Below, piece by piece: positions 8,320 to 15,779 of a stretch of 39,187 bases of DNA. Source of the DNA: an uncultured Prevotella sp. (GTDB taxonomy: Bacteria; Bacteroidota; Bacteroidia; Bacteroidales; Bacteroidaceae). A program made the position numbers and the translations under genes. Position 1 is the stretch's first letter. The number at the start of each line of letters is the position of its first letter. The notes under the pieces were generated by a model. It made no database searches and was not told where the DNA came from. It saw nothing but the letters and a program-made list of their open reading frames with translations. The stretch lies in the NCBI GenBank assembly GCA_946548085.1, contig CAMNPN010000106.1, positions 1 to 39,187 on the forward strand, written 5' to 3'.

Positions 8320-8981
8320 TTATTAAATTCTTTCAACTGATCTTTCGAGAGCTTCAACTCGTTAGCGATGTCGCCATCGACACGCTTACCACGATAGCGG
8401 ATCTTCACCATCGCCATATCACGGATAAAGTCTACGGCGCCAACCTCTACCTGCACGATGTCGAGCCCAAGGCGCTTCTCAAGGTCTGCAATAAGCTCTT
8501 GCTTTTTATCTGGAGTGATGAGGTCGATCTTATCGTACTGGATAATCTTCGACGGCAGCACCTTAAGATGCCACTCGCACAGGCCAACGGCCACAAGGAA
8601 GATGAGATTGGTTACGCCCAACTCGATCATGGGCACCCCTTCGGAGATAGCATTAACGAGCGACAAGGCAATGATGACAAAGAGGTAGGTCATCTCACGG
8701 ACAGGCATTGCATCTGTGCGGTATCGCATGATGGAGAATATGCCGAAGAGTCCGATACCGATACCCAACGAGGTCTTACCCTTCATCTCCTCGAGTACGA
8801 AGATCATGAAGAACACGATGAAGAAGATGGCAATCGAGATGAGCATGAACGTGAAATAGAAGTCACGCCGTTTGCTCTTCGGGTAATACAGGCGGTCGAT
8901 AATGATGCCCACTACGACGATATTGATGACGAGTCGGACAAGCATCGCCGAAAAGGAGGGAGAAAACAAAAAGTCAGTCAT
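8316..8981 (-). CDS. DUF4956 membrane protein
   Basis: A 221-residue protein with about four transmembrane segments in residues 10-150 (the first LVRLVINIVVVGIIID, then FYFTFMLISIAIFFIVFFMI) and a soluble C-terminal domain of about 70 residues ending KLSKDQLKEFNK. The middle motif GIGIGLFGIFSIMRYRTDAM is characteristic of DUF4956. The family commonly sits next to VTC-type polyphosphate polymerase genes, as here: the VTC gene ends 13 bp upstream. A role as membrane partner of the polymerase is inferred from neighbourhood only. Confidence 0.82.
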   Translation of the reverse strand: MTDFLFSPSFSAMLVRLVINIVVVGIIIDRLYYPKSKRRDFYFTFMLISIAIFFIVFFMIFVLEEMKGKTSLGIGIGLFGIFSIMRYRTDAMPVREMTYLFVIIALSLVNAISEGVPMIELGVTNLIFLVAVGLCEWHLKVLPSKIIQYDKIDLITPDKKQELIADLEKRLGLDIVQVEVGAVDFIRDMAMVKIRYRGKRVDGDIANELKLSKDQLKEFNK

Positions 8982-8994
8982 AATGTTTCTATTC

Positions 8995-9783
8995 TTATTG
9001 ATTACTGATTATCTTTTGGATGCTATACAAACGGGGTTTGATGCGGTTGCGACGAAGCGAGCTATTGGTAAGTGCGGAGCCTATGCAATATTTTGAGAAT
9101 CCATGCGGATGGATACGCAGGTCGCAGAGCTTACCCAGAATGGGCGATGGCAGATTGCCGTCACGCTTAAGTTCGATGATGACGATGCCATCCATGCTTA
9201 GTTGCTCGCCTGTAGCTATATTATTGAAGCGCAGGTTCGTGTCGATAGTAAGACGCTCGGTCTTAGCCTTGTTCACCAAAGTGATGCGGTCGAAGCGGTT
9301 CTCTATCTGTTCGATAAGTGTTTCCGGATCATATTTCAAATAGGTCCGGAGGAAATCGTCGTAATTGACGAAAGCCTCATCTTGGCGATGAAACAGGATG
9401 TCGTGCTGCGGATGGAGGGCGTCAAAATGATCCATAGCCATGCGTTTCTTCTTCGTACGGCCATGATTGTTCTTCGTCTTTACCTCAAGGAAATTCAGTC
9501 CTGCATTGACATAAGAGCGGATACGGATCTTCTGACGGCTCAAGTGTCCCACCTGATGACGATTGTACATTGCACAGTCGGGCGTATCGAAATAGAGGGT
9601 ATAATAAGGAGATATCCGCAGTCCGTCAGTCTCCTGCACGAAATAGTCTTCGGCAGCCAGTTCCAACAGTCGGCGCAACTTGGGCACCGTCGTCACAAAC
9701 TTGGTGTCGATGCGGTTCATCAGTCTGATGTCCTTCATCTGATCCAGCGTGATGGGCTCATAGCGTCTTAATATCTCTGTCAT
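8995..9783 (-). CDS. VTC-domain polyphosphate polymerase-like protein
   Basis: A 262-residue soluble protein of the VTC (CYTH-like, tunnel-fold) family. The ordered basic and acidic patches of the tunnel are visible: RIDTKFVTT near residue 25, the basic strand KIRIRSY, FLEVKTKNNHGRTKKKR with its EVK and basic cluster, and the late strand IIELKRDG. In yeast Vtc4 this fold makes polyphosphate from ATP; bacterial relatives are mostly uncharacterised. It is the first gene of a three-gene minus-strand operon, with a TAACTTTG box upstream. Unlike the yeast protein there is no SPX domain. Confidence 0.82.
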   Translation of the reverse strand: MTEILRRYEPITLDQMKDIRLMNRIDTKFVTTVPKLRRLLELAAEDYFVQETDGLRISPYYTLYFDTPDCAMYNRHQVGHLSRQKIRIRSYVNAGLNFLEVKTKNNHGRTKKKRMAMDHFDALHPQHDILFHRQDEAFVNYDDFLRTYLKYDPETLIEQIENRFDRITLVNKAKTERLTIDTNLRFNNIATGEQLSMDGIVIIELKRDGNLPSPILGKLCDLRIHPHGFSKYCIGSALTNSSLRRNRIKPRLYSIQKIISNQ

Positions 9784-9811
9784 ATTCTATCACTTTATTC
9801 GTTTACAGTTG

Positions 9812-9819
9812 CAAAGTTA
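9812..9819 (-). promoter_or_regulatory. -7 box of the VTC-DUF4956-DUF2490 operon
   Basis: Minus strand TAACTTTG, 29 bp before the VTC start codon. A CAAA at 9844-9847 (TTTG on the minus strand) lies 24 bp upstream, a longer spacer than usual. Confidence 0.55.
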
Positions 9820-9869
9820 AGGTGTTATCCTGAGTCGAAAAAACAAATTCAGCGAACCCCGTATTTTGT

Positions 9870-10619
9870 TCAGCGAATATCCAATTCTACCGGACAGTGA
9901 TCGCTTCCGAAGATATCATTATGAATCTTGGCATCGCCGATATGGTCACGCAGACGGTCGGAGACCACGAAGTAATCAATGCGCCAACCAGCATTCTTCT
10001 CACGGGCATTTAAACGATACGACCACCACGAATATTTAACCTCGTCAGGATACTTATAGCGGAATGTGTCTGTGAAGCCACAAGCCAGCAGGTCGCTGAA
10101 TTGCGCACGTTCCTCGTCAGTGAATCCTGCGTTACGGCGGTTTGACTTTGGGTTCTTGATATCTATCTCCTCATGGGCCACGTTCAGGTCGCCACAAAGC
10201 ACGACGGGCTTCTGCTTGTCGAGGCACTTGAGATAGTCTCTGAAAGCATCCTCCCACGACATGCGATATTCAAGACGCCTTAGGCCATCCTGTGAGTTGG
10301 GGGTGTAGCAGCATACAAGGTAGAAGTCGGGCATCTCGAGCGTGATGACGCGACCCTCATGGTCGTGCAAGTCGACACCAATACCGTAGATCACGCTAAG
10401 CGGCTTATGCCGGGTGAATATGGCGGTACCAGAATAGCCCTTTTTCTCGGCATAATTCCAATAGCTCTCATAACCCTCAAACTGCAAGTCGAGCTGGCCG
10501 GCCTGCATCTTCGTCTCCTGCAGGCAGAAAAAATCGGCATCCAACGAACGGAACACGTCACTGAATCCCTTACCCTCACAAGCACGCAAGCCATTCACAT
10601 TCCAACTGACAAACTTCAT
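9870..10619 (-). CDS. xth: Exodeoxyribonuclease III
   Basis: A 249-residue AP endonuclease/3'-5' exonuclease of the ExoIII family acting in base-excision repair. It starts MKFVSWNVNGLRACEGKG and contains the metal-binding LQETKM (Glu), the catalytic stretch VVCCYTPN-like (here LVCCYTPNSQ), the LCGDLNVAHEEIDI Asp/Asn motif, the WWSYR segment and the C-terminal GSDHCPVELDI with the catalytic Asp-His. The start is set at the MKFVSWNV methionine: the in-frame 36-residue extension is unlike the family and would read through the promoter box at 10642-10649. Length is normal. It is divergent from the ABC exporter operon. Confidence 0.95.
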   Translation of the reverse strand: MKFVSWNVNGLRACEGKGFSDVFRSLDADFFCLQETKMQAGQLDLQFEGYESYWNYAEKKGYSGTAIFTRHKPLSVIYGIGVDLHDHEGRVITLEMPDFYLVCCYTPNSQDGLRRLEYRMSWEDAFRDYLKCLDKQKPVVLCGDLNVAHEEIDIKNPKSNRRNAGFTDEERAQFSDLLACGFTDTFRYKYPDEVKYSWWSYRLNAREKNAGWRIDYFVVSDRLRDHIGDAKIHNDIFGSDHCPVELDIR

Positions 10620-10641
10620 AATATTCTTAATTTTTTGGCTG

Positions 10642-10649
10642 CAAAGGTA
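10642..10649 (-). promoter_or_regulatory. -7 box of exonuclease III
   Basis: Minus strand TACCTTTG ending 23 bp before the chosen xth start; it supports the shorter start. Confidence 0.65.
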
Positions 10650-10692
10650 TAAAAAAAGGTACACATTCCATAATAATATCAAAGAATTTTTA

Positions 10693-10700
10693 TACCTTTG
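10693..10700 (+). promoter_or_regulatory. -7 box of the ABC exporter operon
   Basis: TACCTTTG lies 46 bp before the ATG at 10747. The upstream A/T-rich stretch lacks a clear TTTG. Confidence 0.6.
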
Positions 10701-10746
10701 CAGCGAAATGTGACGATTTTGTAACAAAAACTATATCGCGAACCCA

Positions 10747-12591
10747 ATGTTAAAGACGCTCGTCAGTCAGATAGGCCGATATAAGACGGCCTCCATCCTC
10801 ACACCGCTGTGGACAGCGATGGAGGTGATACTCGACGTGCTGATACCTTTCGTGACGGCCTCACTCATCGACAAAGGCATCAATGCAGGCAATATGGAGA
10901 ACGTGTGGCTATACGGCACCATCATGCTGGGCATGGCATTCCTCTCGCTGGCTTTCGGCATTCTCGCAGGGCGCAGCGTGGCCTACGCAGCTTCTGGCTT
11001 TGCAGCCAACCTCAGAAGGGCCATGTATCGCAACATACAGCGCTTTGCCTTCTCTGACATTGACAAATATGCCACCTCGGGACTCGTGACTCGAATGACC
11101 ACAGACGTGAACAATCTGCAAAATGCCTACCAGCAGATTCTGCGCGTGACGGTGAGAGCACCGTTCCGACTCATCCTTTCGATTGTGATGTGCCTTATTA
11201 TCGATGCCCGCCTCAGTTTCATCTTCATCGTGGCGATGACGGTGTTGGGATTCTCGCTGTACAACATTATCTCACGCGTAGCAAAGTTGTTCCAGCAGGT
11301 GTTCGTAAAGTACGACGAGCTGAACCAGAGCGTACAGGAGAACATACAAGCCATCCGCGTGGTAAAGGCATTTGTACGAGAGGACTACGAGAACCACAAA
11401 TTTTCGAAAGCTGCCGAAGGACTTTATAAACTGTATGTACGTGCTGAGAGTCTGATGGCCCTCAACCACCCCATCATGAACCTCGTGGTCTACGGCTGTA
11501 TCATCGCCCTCTCCTGGTGGGGGGCCCATTTCATCGTTGGCGGTACGCTGACCACAGGAGAACTGACATCGCTCTTCACCTACGTCATGTCGATACTTCA
11601 GTCGCTGATGATGCTCTCTATGATCTTTGTGATGCTCACACAGAGCGCCGCCAGTGCCCGCCGTGTGGCCGAGGTTATCGAGGAGAAGCCCGACATTGTG
11701 AATCCTGAGAATCCCGTCTATGAGATTGCAGACGGCAGCGTGGTCTTCCGCAACGTGCGGTTCGACTACAAATCGAGGAGTGTGGAGTGTGGAGTGTGGA
11801 GTGAGGATACTCCTGCGGCTGTATCTGCACCTGAAGGAAATCTCACTCCTCACTCCACACTCCTCACTCCTCGAAAAACATCACGGAAATCCGCTTTATA
11901 TAACGTCAGCTTCAGCATAGAATCTGGCCAGACGATTGGTGTCATCGGAGGTACAGGTTCTGGCAAGTCTACGCTGGTAAATCTCATATCACGGCTCTAC
12001 GATGTCTCCCAAGGAGAGGTACACGTAGGTGGCAGGAACGTGAAGGACTATGACCTCACCTCCCTACGCAATGCCGTAAGCGTGGTTCTACAGAACAACA
12101 TCCTCTTCTCTGGCACCATCCTCGACAATCTGCGCTGGGGTAACCCCAACGCCACGGAAGAGCAGTGCCGCAAGGCCTGCAAACTGGCACAGGCCGACGA
12201 GTTCATCAGTCAGATGTCCGAGGGTTATCACACCCACATCGAGCAGGGTGGAACGAACGTCAGCGGCGGACAGAAGCAGCGCCTCTGTATCGCACGGGCC
12301 TTGTTGAAACAGCCAAAGGTGCTGGTGCTCGACGATTCCACCTCGGCCTGCGACACGGCGACTGATGCCAAGATACAACGCGCTTTCCGCGAAGAGTTGC
12401 CTGGCATGACAAAGATTATCATCGCCCAGCGTATCCTCAGTGTAAAATACTGCGACCGCATCCTCGTAATGGACAACGGTGTCGTCACAGGTTTCGACGC
12501 CCACGAAAACCTATTGAAGGACAACCCGCTCTATCAGGAGATTAACGCCATCCAAAGCGCTGACCAAGGTGACTTTGACAAAAAGAATTAA
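10747..12591 (+). CDS. Heterodimeric ABC exporter subunit with degenerate ATP site
   Basis: A 614-residue half-transporter: six-helix exporter membrane domain (about 15-310) fused to a nucleotide-binding domain. Walker A GGTGSGKS is at 401-408 and signature VSGGQ at 505-509. The Walker B glutamate is replaced by Asp (LDDS, Asp530) and the switch histidine by Gln (IAQR, Gln561). These changes mark the degenerate-site subunit of heterodimeric exporters such as TM287/288. The partner gene starts 1 bp after the stop. Substrate is unknown; drug or lipid export is typical. Bases 11774-11873 are an in-frame heptamer-armed repeat adding about 33 residues to the loop after the aromatic strand VRFDY, before the Walker A core. 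Confidence 0.9.
   Translation: MLKTLVSQIGRYKTASILTPLWTAMEVILDVLIPFVTASLIDKGINAGNMENVWLYGTIMLGMAFLSLAFGILAGRSVAYAASGFAANLRRAMYRNIQRFAFSDIDKYATSGLVTRMTTDVNNLQNAYQQILRVTVRAPFRLILSIVMCLIIDARLSFIFIVAMTVLGFSLYNIISRVAKLFQQVFVKYDELNQSVQENIQAIRVVKAFVREDYENHKFSKAAEGLYKLYVRAESLMALNHPIMNLVVYGCIIALSWWGAHFIVGGTLTTGELTSLFTYVMSILQSLMMLSMIFVMLTQSAASARRVAEVIEEKPDIVNPENPVYEIADGSVVFRNVRFDYKSRSVECGVWSEDTPAAVSAPEGNLTPHSTLLTPRKTSRKSALYNVSFSIESGQTIGVIGGTGSGKSTLVNLISRLYDVSQGEVHVGGRNVKDYDLTSLRNAVSVVLQNNILFSGTILDNLRWGNPNATEEQCRKACKLAQADEFISQMSEGYHTHIEQGGTNVSGGQKQRLCIARALLKQPKVLVLDDSTSACDTATDAKIQRAFREELPGMTKIIIAQRILSVKYCDRILVMDNGVVTGFDAHENLLKDNPLYQEINAIQSADQGDFDKKN
11774..11873. repeat. Heptamer-armed element inside the first ABC gene
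   Basis: Left arm 11775-11102+1000 scale: heptamers GAGGAGT then GTGGAGT x3 span 11775-11802. The core is 11803-11841. The right arm is four heptamers, CTCACTC x2, CACACTC and CTCACTC, at 11842-11869. The ends CGAGGAGT and ACTCCTCG are perfect inverted repeats. The arms read through without stops in the gene frame. Confidence 0.9.
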
Positions 12592-12592
12592 T

Positions 12593-14434
12593 ATGAGACA
12601 GCCAAATTTCGGAGGACCACGAGGGCCAAAGGGACAAGCAGGATTCCAGAAAGCCAGCAAGGAGCAGCGAGCCGTCATCTGGCGGCTGGCAAAGTATGTA
12701 CTGAGCGACTACAAGTTCTCGATTCTCACTGTACTCGTGTGCATCGCCATCACCTCCGTCACCACCCTCGCCTCTACACTCTTCACACGTACACTCATCG
12801 ACGACTATATCGTGCCATTGACGCAGGTGGCCAATCCAGAATACACCTCGCTGCTACAGACGCTCTTCAAACTCGGCCTTATACTGTTCGTAGGCGTCGT
12901 CTGCTCATACCTCTACAACCGCCTGATGATCAATGTCTCGCAGGGCACGATGCTGCGTCTGCGCCAACGTATCTTCGAACGGATGGAAAGGCTCCCCATC
13001 AGCTACTTTGACCAGCACTCACATGGCGACATGATGTCTGTCTACACCAACGATGTCGACTCGCTGCGCCAGATGATCTCCACCTCCATTTCACAGGTGT
13101 TCAACTCCATCATCACCATCTGCGTCACCTTTGCATCGATGATTGCACTCAGCATACCACTCACTGCTGTCAGCATCCTCATGGCAGTGGTTATGATGGC
13201 AGCCACCACCTGGCTCGGCAAGCGTAGTCGCGGCTACTTCCGCACCCAGCAGGAGAGTCTGGCCAGAGTGAACGGATTCATCGAGGAGATGATGACAGGA
13301 CAGAAGGTGGTCAAGGTGTTTTGTCACGAGGAACAGGCTATAGAGGAGTTCGAACAGATCAACGAACAACTGCGAACCTCGGCCTACAACGCCAACAAAA
13401 TCGCGAATATCGTGATGCCTGTCAACGGCAACCTCTCCAACCTTGGCTACGTACTCATCGCCGTCGTAGGTGCCACCCTCGCCCTATCGGATTTCACTCA
13501 CCTCTCACCTCTTACCTCTCAACTTTCCCTCGGCACCATCGTGGCCTTCCTTACACTCAACAAGAGTTTCACCCAGCCCATCACCCATGTGTCGCAACAA
13601 GTCAACTCCGTGCTGAACGCCACAGTGGGCGCAGAACGCGTGTTCCGTCTCATGGATGCTGAGCCTGAGGCTGATGAGGGTACGATAGACTTGACAGACC
13701 CCAAAGGCGATGTAGACTTTACTGATGTAGACTTTGGCTATATACCGCAAAAACAAGTACTCTTCGATATTGATATCAACACCAATCCTGGTCAGAAGAT
13801 TGCCTTCGTAGGAGGCACTGGTGCTGGCAAGACGACTATCATCAACCTCATCAACCGTTTCTACGAAATTCAAAGAGGAAAAATACTTTACGACGGCATC
13901 CCGCTGACAGACATTCGTAAAGAGTCGCTCAGAAAGTCCATGAGTATCGTGTTACAAGAGACACACCTTTTCACAGGCTCTGTCCTCGACAACATACGCT
14001 ACGGACAACTCGGAGCAACAGACGACGACTGCATTAAAGCTGCACGACTGGTGGGAGCAGACGATTTCATCCGCCGATTAGCCAACGGCTACGAGACGAT
14101 GCTCCGTGGCGATGGTGGCAACCTCTCGCAAGGTGAACGTCAGCTGATTGCCATCGCAAGGGCTGCAGTGAGCAACCCGCCTGTACTCATCCTCGACGAG
14201 GCCACATCGAGCATTGACACCCGTACGGAACGGCTTGTGCAGCGTGGCATGGATACGCTGATGCAGGGCCGCACTACCTTTGTCATCGCCCACCGTCTCA
14301 GCACCATCCGCAATGCTGATCAGATCATCGTCCTCGACCACGGCCGAATCATCGAGCAGGGCACACATGAACAACTGCTCGAACAACGAGGCAAGTACTA
14401 TCAACTCTACACTGGCAACCAGCTGACAGCATAG
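12593..14434 (+). CDS. Heterodimeric ABC exporter subunit with consensus catalytic residues
   Basis: A 613-residue ABC exporter half (six helices, then nucleotide-binding domain). Walker A GGTGAGKT is at 407-414, Walker B ILDEATSS with catalytic Glu536, and switch His567 (IAHR). Its signature is LSQGE (511-515) instead of LSGGQ. With the upstream subunit (Asp/Gln but VSGGQ) this gives one consensus and one degenerate ATP site, the pattern of asymmetric exporters. The start is placed at 12593, 1 bp after the previous stop; an in-frame ATG at 12569 would overlap the first gene. Bases 13498-13525 are a single heptamer arm read in frame as an extra Ser/Thr/Leu-rich loop between the fifth and sixth helices. 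Confidence 0.9.
   Translation: MRQPNFGGPRGPKGQAGFQKASKEQRAVIWRLAKYVLSDYKFSILTVLVCIAITSVTTLASTLFTRTLIDDYIVPLTQVANPEYTSLLQTLFKLGLILFVGVVCSYLYNRLMINVSQGTMLRLRQRIFERMERLPISYFDQHSHGDMMSVYTNDVDSLRQMISTSISQVFNSIITICVTFASMIALSIPLTAVSILMAVVMMAATTWLGKRSRGYFRTQQESLARVNGFIEEMMTGQKVVKVFCHEEQAIEEFEQINEQLRTSAYNANKIANIVMPVNGNLSNLGYVLIAVVGATLALSDFTHLSPLTSQLSLGTIVAFLTLNKSFTQPITHVSQQVNSVLNATVGAERVFRLMDAEPEADEGTIDLTDPKGDVDFTDVDFGYIPQKQVLFDIDINTNPGQKIAFVGGTGAGKTTIINLINRFYEIQRGKILYDGIPLTDIRKESLRKSMSIVLQETHLFTGSVLDNIRYGQLGATDDDCIKAARLVGADDFIRRLANGYETMLRGDGGNLSQGERQLIAIARAAVSNPPVLILDEATSSIDTRTERLVQRGMDTLMQGRTTFVIAHRLSTIRNADQIIVLDHGRIIEQGTHEQLLEQRGKYYQLYTGNQLTA
13498..13525. repeat. Solo heptamer arm inside the second ABC gene
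   Basis: Four heptamers, TCACCTC x2, TTACCTC and TCAACTT, encode about residues 302-311 in the loop before TM6. No opposing arm is present, so this may be a half element or a deletion product. Confidence 0.65.
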
Positions 14435-14484
14435 AAAGGTAAAAAGTCGTTAAAAAAAGGTAAGCCGGCAGCAATTTTTCAAAT

Positions 14485-14505
14485 TTCGCTCTTCACTCTT
14501 CACTT
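14485..14505. repeat. Short solo heptamer arm upstream of tRNA-Arg
   Basis: About three heptamers of TCACTCT type lie directly before the tRNA promoter box. They resemble the right arms of the larger elements. Confidence 0.5.
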
Positions 14506-14512
14506 TATTTAG

Positions 14513-14520
14513 TACCTTTG
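14513..14520 (+). promoter_or_regulatory. -7 box of tRNA-Arg
   Basis: TACCTTTG, 22 bp before the tRNA 5' end. Confidence 0.65.
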
Positions 14521-14542
14521 CATCCGCTTTTTGATAAAGCAA

Positions 14543-14616
14543 GGTCCCGTAGCTTAGCTGAATAGAGCGTCAGATTCCGGTTCTGAAGGTCTTGGGTTTG
14601 AATCCCAACGGGATCA
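14543..14616 (+). tRNA. tRNA-Arg (anticodon CCG)
   Basis: A 74-nt cloverleaf. The acceptor GGTCCCG pairs with CGGGATC (one G-T pair), with T8 A9. The D arm pairs GCTT with GAGC. The anticodon stem TCAGA/TCTGA encloses the loop TTCCGGT with anticodon CCG. The T arm TTGGG/CCCAA encloses TTTGAAT. Discriminator is A; CCA is not encoded. It reads CGG arginine codons. Confidence 0.95.
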
Positions 14617-14650
14617 CTAAATTACACAAAGGAAACCATTTCTGAAAGCA

Positions 14651-14731
14651 AGGTGTTTTGCAAGCACTTCACGAAACACCTCACTTTCTCAATCTGCTCA
14701 ATATCTGATGCATGCAAGAAAAAGTGAGGTG
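14651..14731. other. Overlapping inverted repeats after tRNA-Arg
   Basis: AGGTGTTT (14651-14658) pairs with AAACACCT (14674-14681). CACCTCACTTT (14677-14687) pairs with AAAGTGAGGTG (14721-14731). The two stems share CACCT and so exclude each other. The region lies between the tRNA and the convergent lipoprotein gene. Confidence 0.55.
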
Positions 14732-14753
14732 ATGGTATATTGATTGCAACATG

Positions 14754-15689
14754 CTATTTCTTGGTGGCCATGAAGCGGAAGTCGATGCCGCCGCCGAAGT
14801 CACCGATACGGTCGTCAGACATCGCCATCATCTGGAACTTCTTGCCGTCCTTCTCCACCACATAGCCGCGGACCTTGTCGGCCTTCAACTGCTCAGCCGT
14901 CATCTCCTTGCCGCTGAAAGTGTGATAGCATTTGATGCCCTTGGCTGCAAACAAATCAGCCAACTTGTCGTGGATGGCATCCATATCGCCCTCAGCCAAC
15001 TGGTGGTCGCCGTAGAAGCCCACGCCGATGCTACCGCCCATTGTACCGCTCGACATCTTCACGACCCTTACGTTGGGGATGCCTGCCAGGTCTTCAGCCT
15101 TGATGCCGAGCGCCTCGAGCGAGCCCTCATACTCTGGTACATTCTTGATGCGGAAGAGCGACACGGCGAAGTTATAGACGATGAAGTACTGCTCGTCGCG
15201 CTCCGTGACCTCAAAGGCGGGGTTAGGTTCATCTTCAGGATAATATTCGAAGTCCATGTCGTGCTCGAAGTCGTAGGCGACTCTCAGACCCATATCCTTG
15301 CCCTGCTCAGGCTGATAGACAATGGCATCGAGGTCGCCGCGGCCTGCGTTGAAACGCTCCTTGGTGTACTTCGGGATGCGGAAGCCCTTCTCCTCGAGTT
15401 TCTTCACCCAGGCCTGCAGTTCTTCCTTGGTCACGCCTTTATAATCGACGCGATACTGATACGACTCGTCCTCACCCGAGAGTTCGGTAAAGACGATTTT
15501 CCCCTTCGTCTCGATTTCGGGGATGCCGTACTTGTCGTAGATGGCTGCGGGCCACTGGCCGTCGGCGAGGCCTCCCGCATTGCTACTTGATTCACTACCT
15601 CCAGAGGCCGAGTCTCCACTCTTTCCGCCGCCGCAGGCTGTCAAAGCCAGAGCCGCGATGCACATCAGTGCCAGACAGATTTTCTTCAT
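14754..15689 (-). CDS. Lipoprotein of unknown function
   Basis: A 311-residue protein with a lipoprotein signal ending LTAC (Cys19), then a Gly/Ser linker of about 22 residues. The rest is a mixed alpha/beta protein: the segment YRVDYKGVTKEELQAWVKKL looks like an amphipathic helix, and the C-terminal half has repeated strands such as VRVVKMSSGTMGGSIGVGFY. I do not recognise the family. It follows the OmpA-like gene on the same strand after a 90-bp gap containing two hairpins, so it may be a second gene under the same promoter. Confidence 0.7.
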   Translation of the reverse strand: MKKICLALMCIAALALTACGGGKSGDSASGGSESSSNAGGLADGQWPAAIYDKYGIPEIETKGKIVFTELSGEDESYQYRVDYKGVTKEELQAWVKKLEEKGFRIPKYTKERFNAGRGDLDAIVYQPEQGKDMGLRVAYDFEHDMDFEYYPEDEPNPAFEVTERDEQYFIVYNFAVSLFRIKNVPEYEGSLEALGIKAEDLAGIPNVRVVKMSSGTMGGSIGVGFYGDHQLAEGDMDAIHDKLADLFAAKGIKCYHTFSGKEMTAEQLKADKVRGYVVEKDGKKFQMMAMSDDRIGDFGGGIDFRFMATKK

Positions 15690-15723
15690 ACCTTATTATA
15701 TTATTTCTTGATAAATTGGCTTC

Positions 15724-15770
15724 GCCGATTCATTACGGCGCTCGGCATAGCCCGAAAGCGAGCTTTCGGG
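15724..15770. other. Two hairpins between the OmpA-like and lipoprotein genes
   Basis: CCCGAAAGC (15751-15759) and GCTTTCGGG (15762-15770) form a perfect 9-bp stem with a 2-nt centre. CGCCG and CGGCG near 15724-15740 form a second stem. No T-run follows on the minus strand, so a simple terminator is unlikely; RNA processing or partial attenuation between the genes is possible. Confidence 0.55.
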
Positions 15771-15779
15771 ACTCTGCAC

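Noticed and set aside
10620..10727. Longer N-terminus for exonuclease III
   Set aside because: The extension would be translated from the promoter region and is unlike the family.
12569..12592. Earlier start for the second ABC gene
   Set aside because: It overlaps the first gene by 23 bp and adds residues unrelated to the family; ATG at 12593 fits the usual tight spacing.
14641..14753. A riboswitch upstream of the lipoprotein gene
   Set aside because: The region is downstream of both convergent genes, so it is not a 5' leader.
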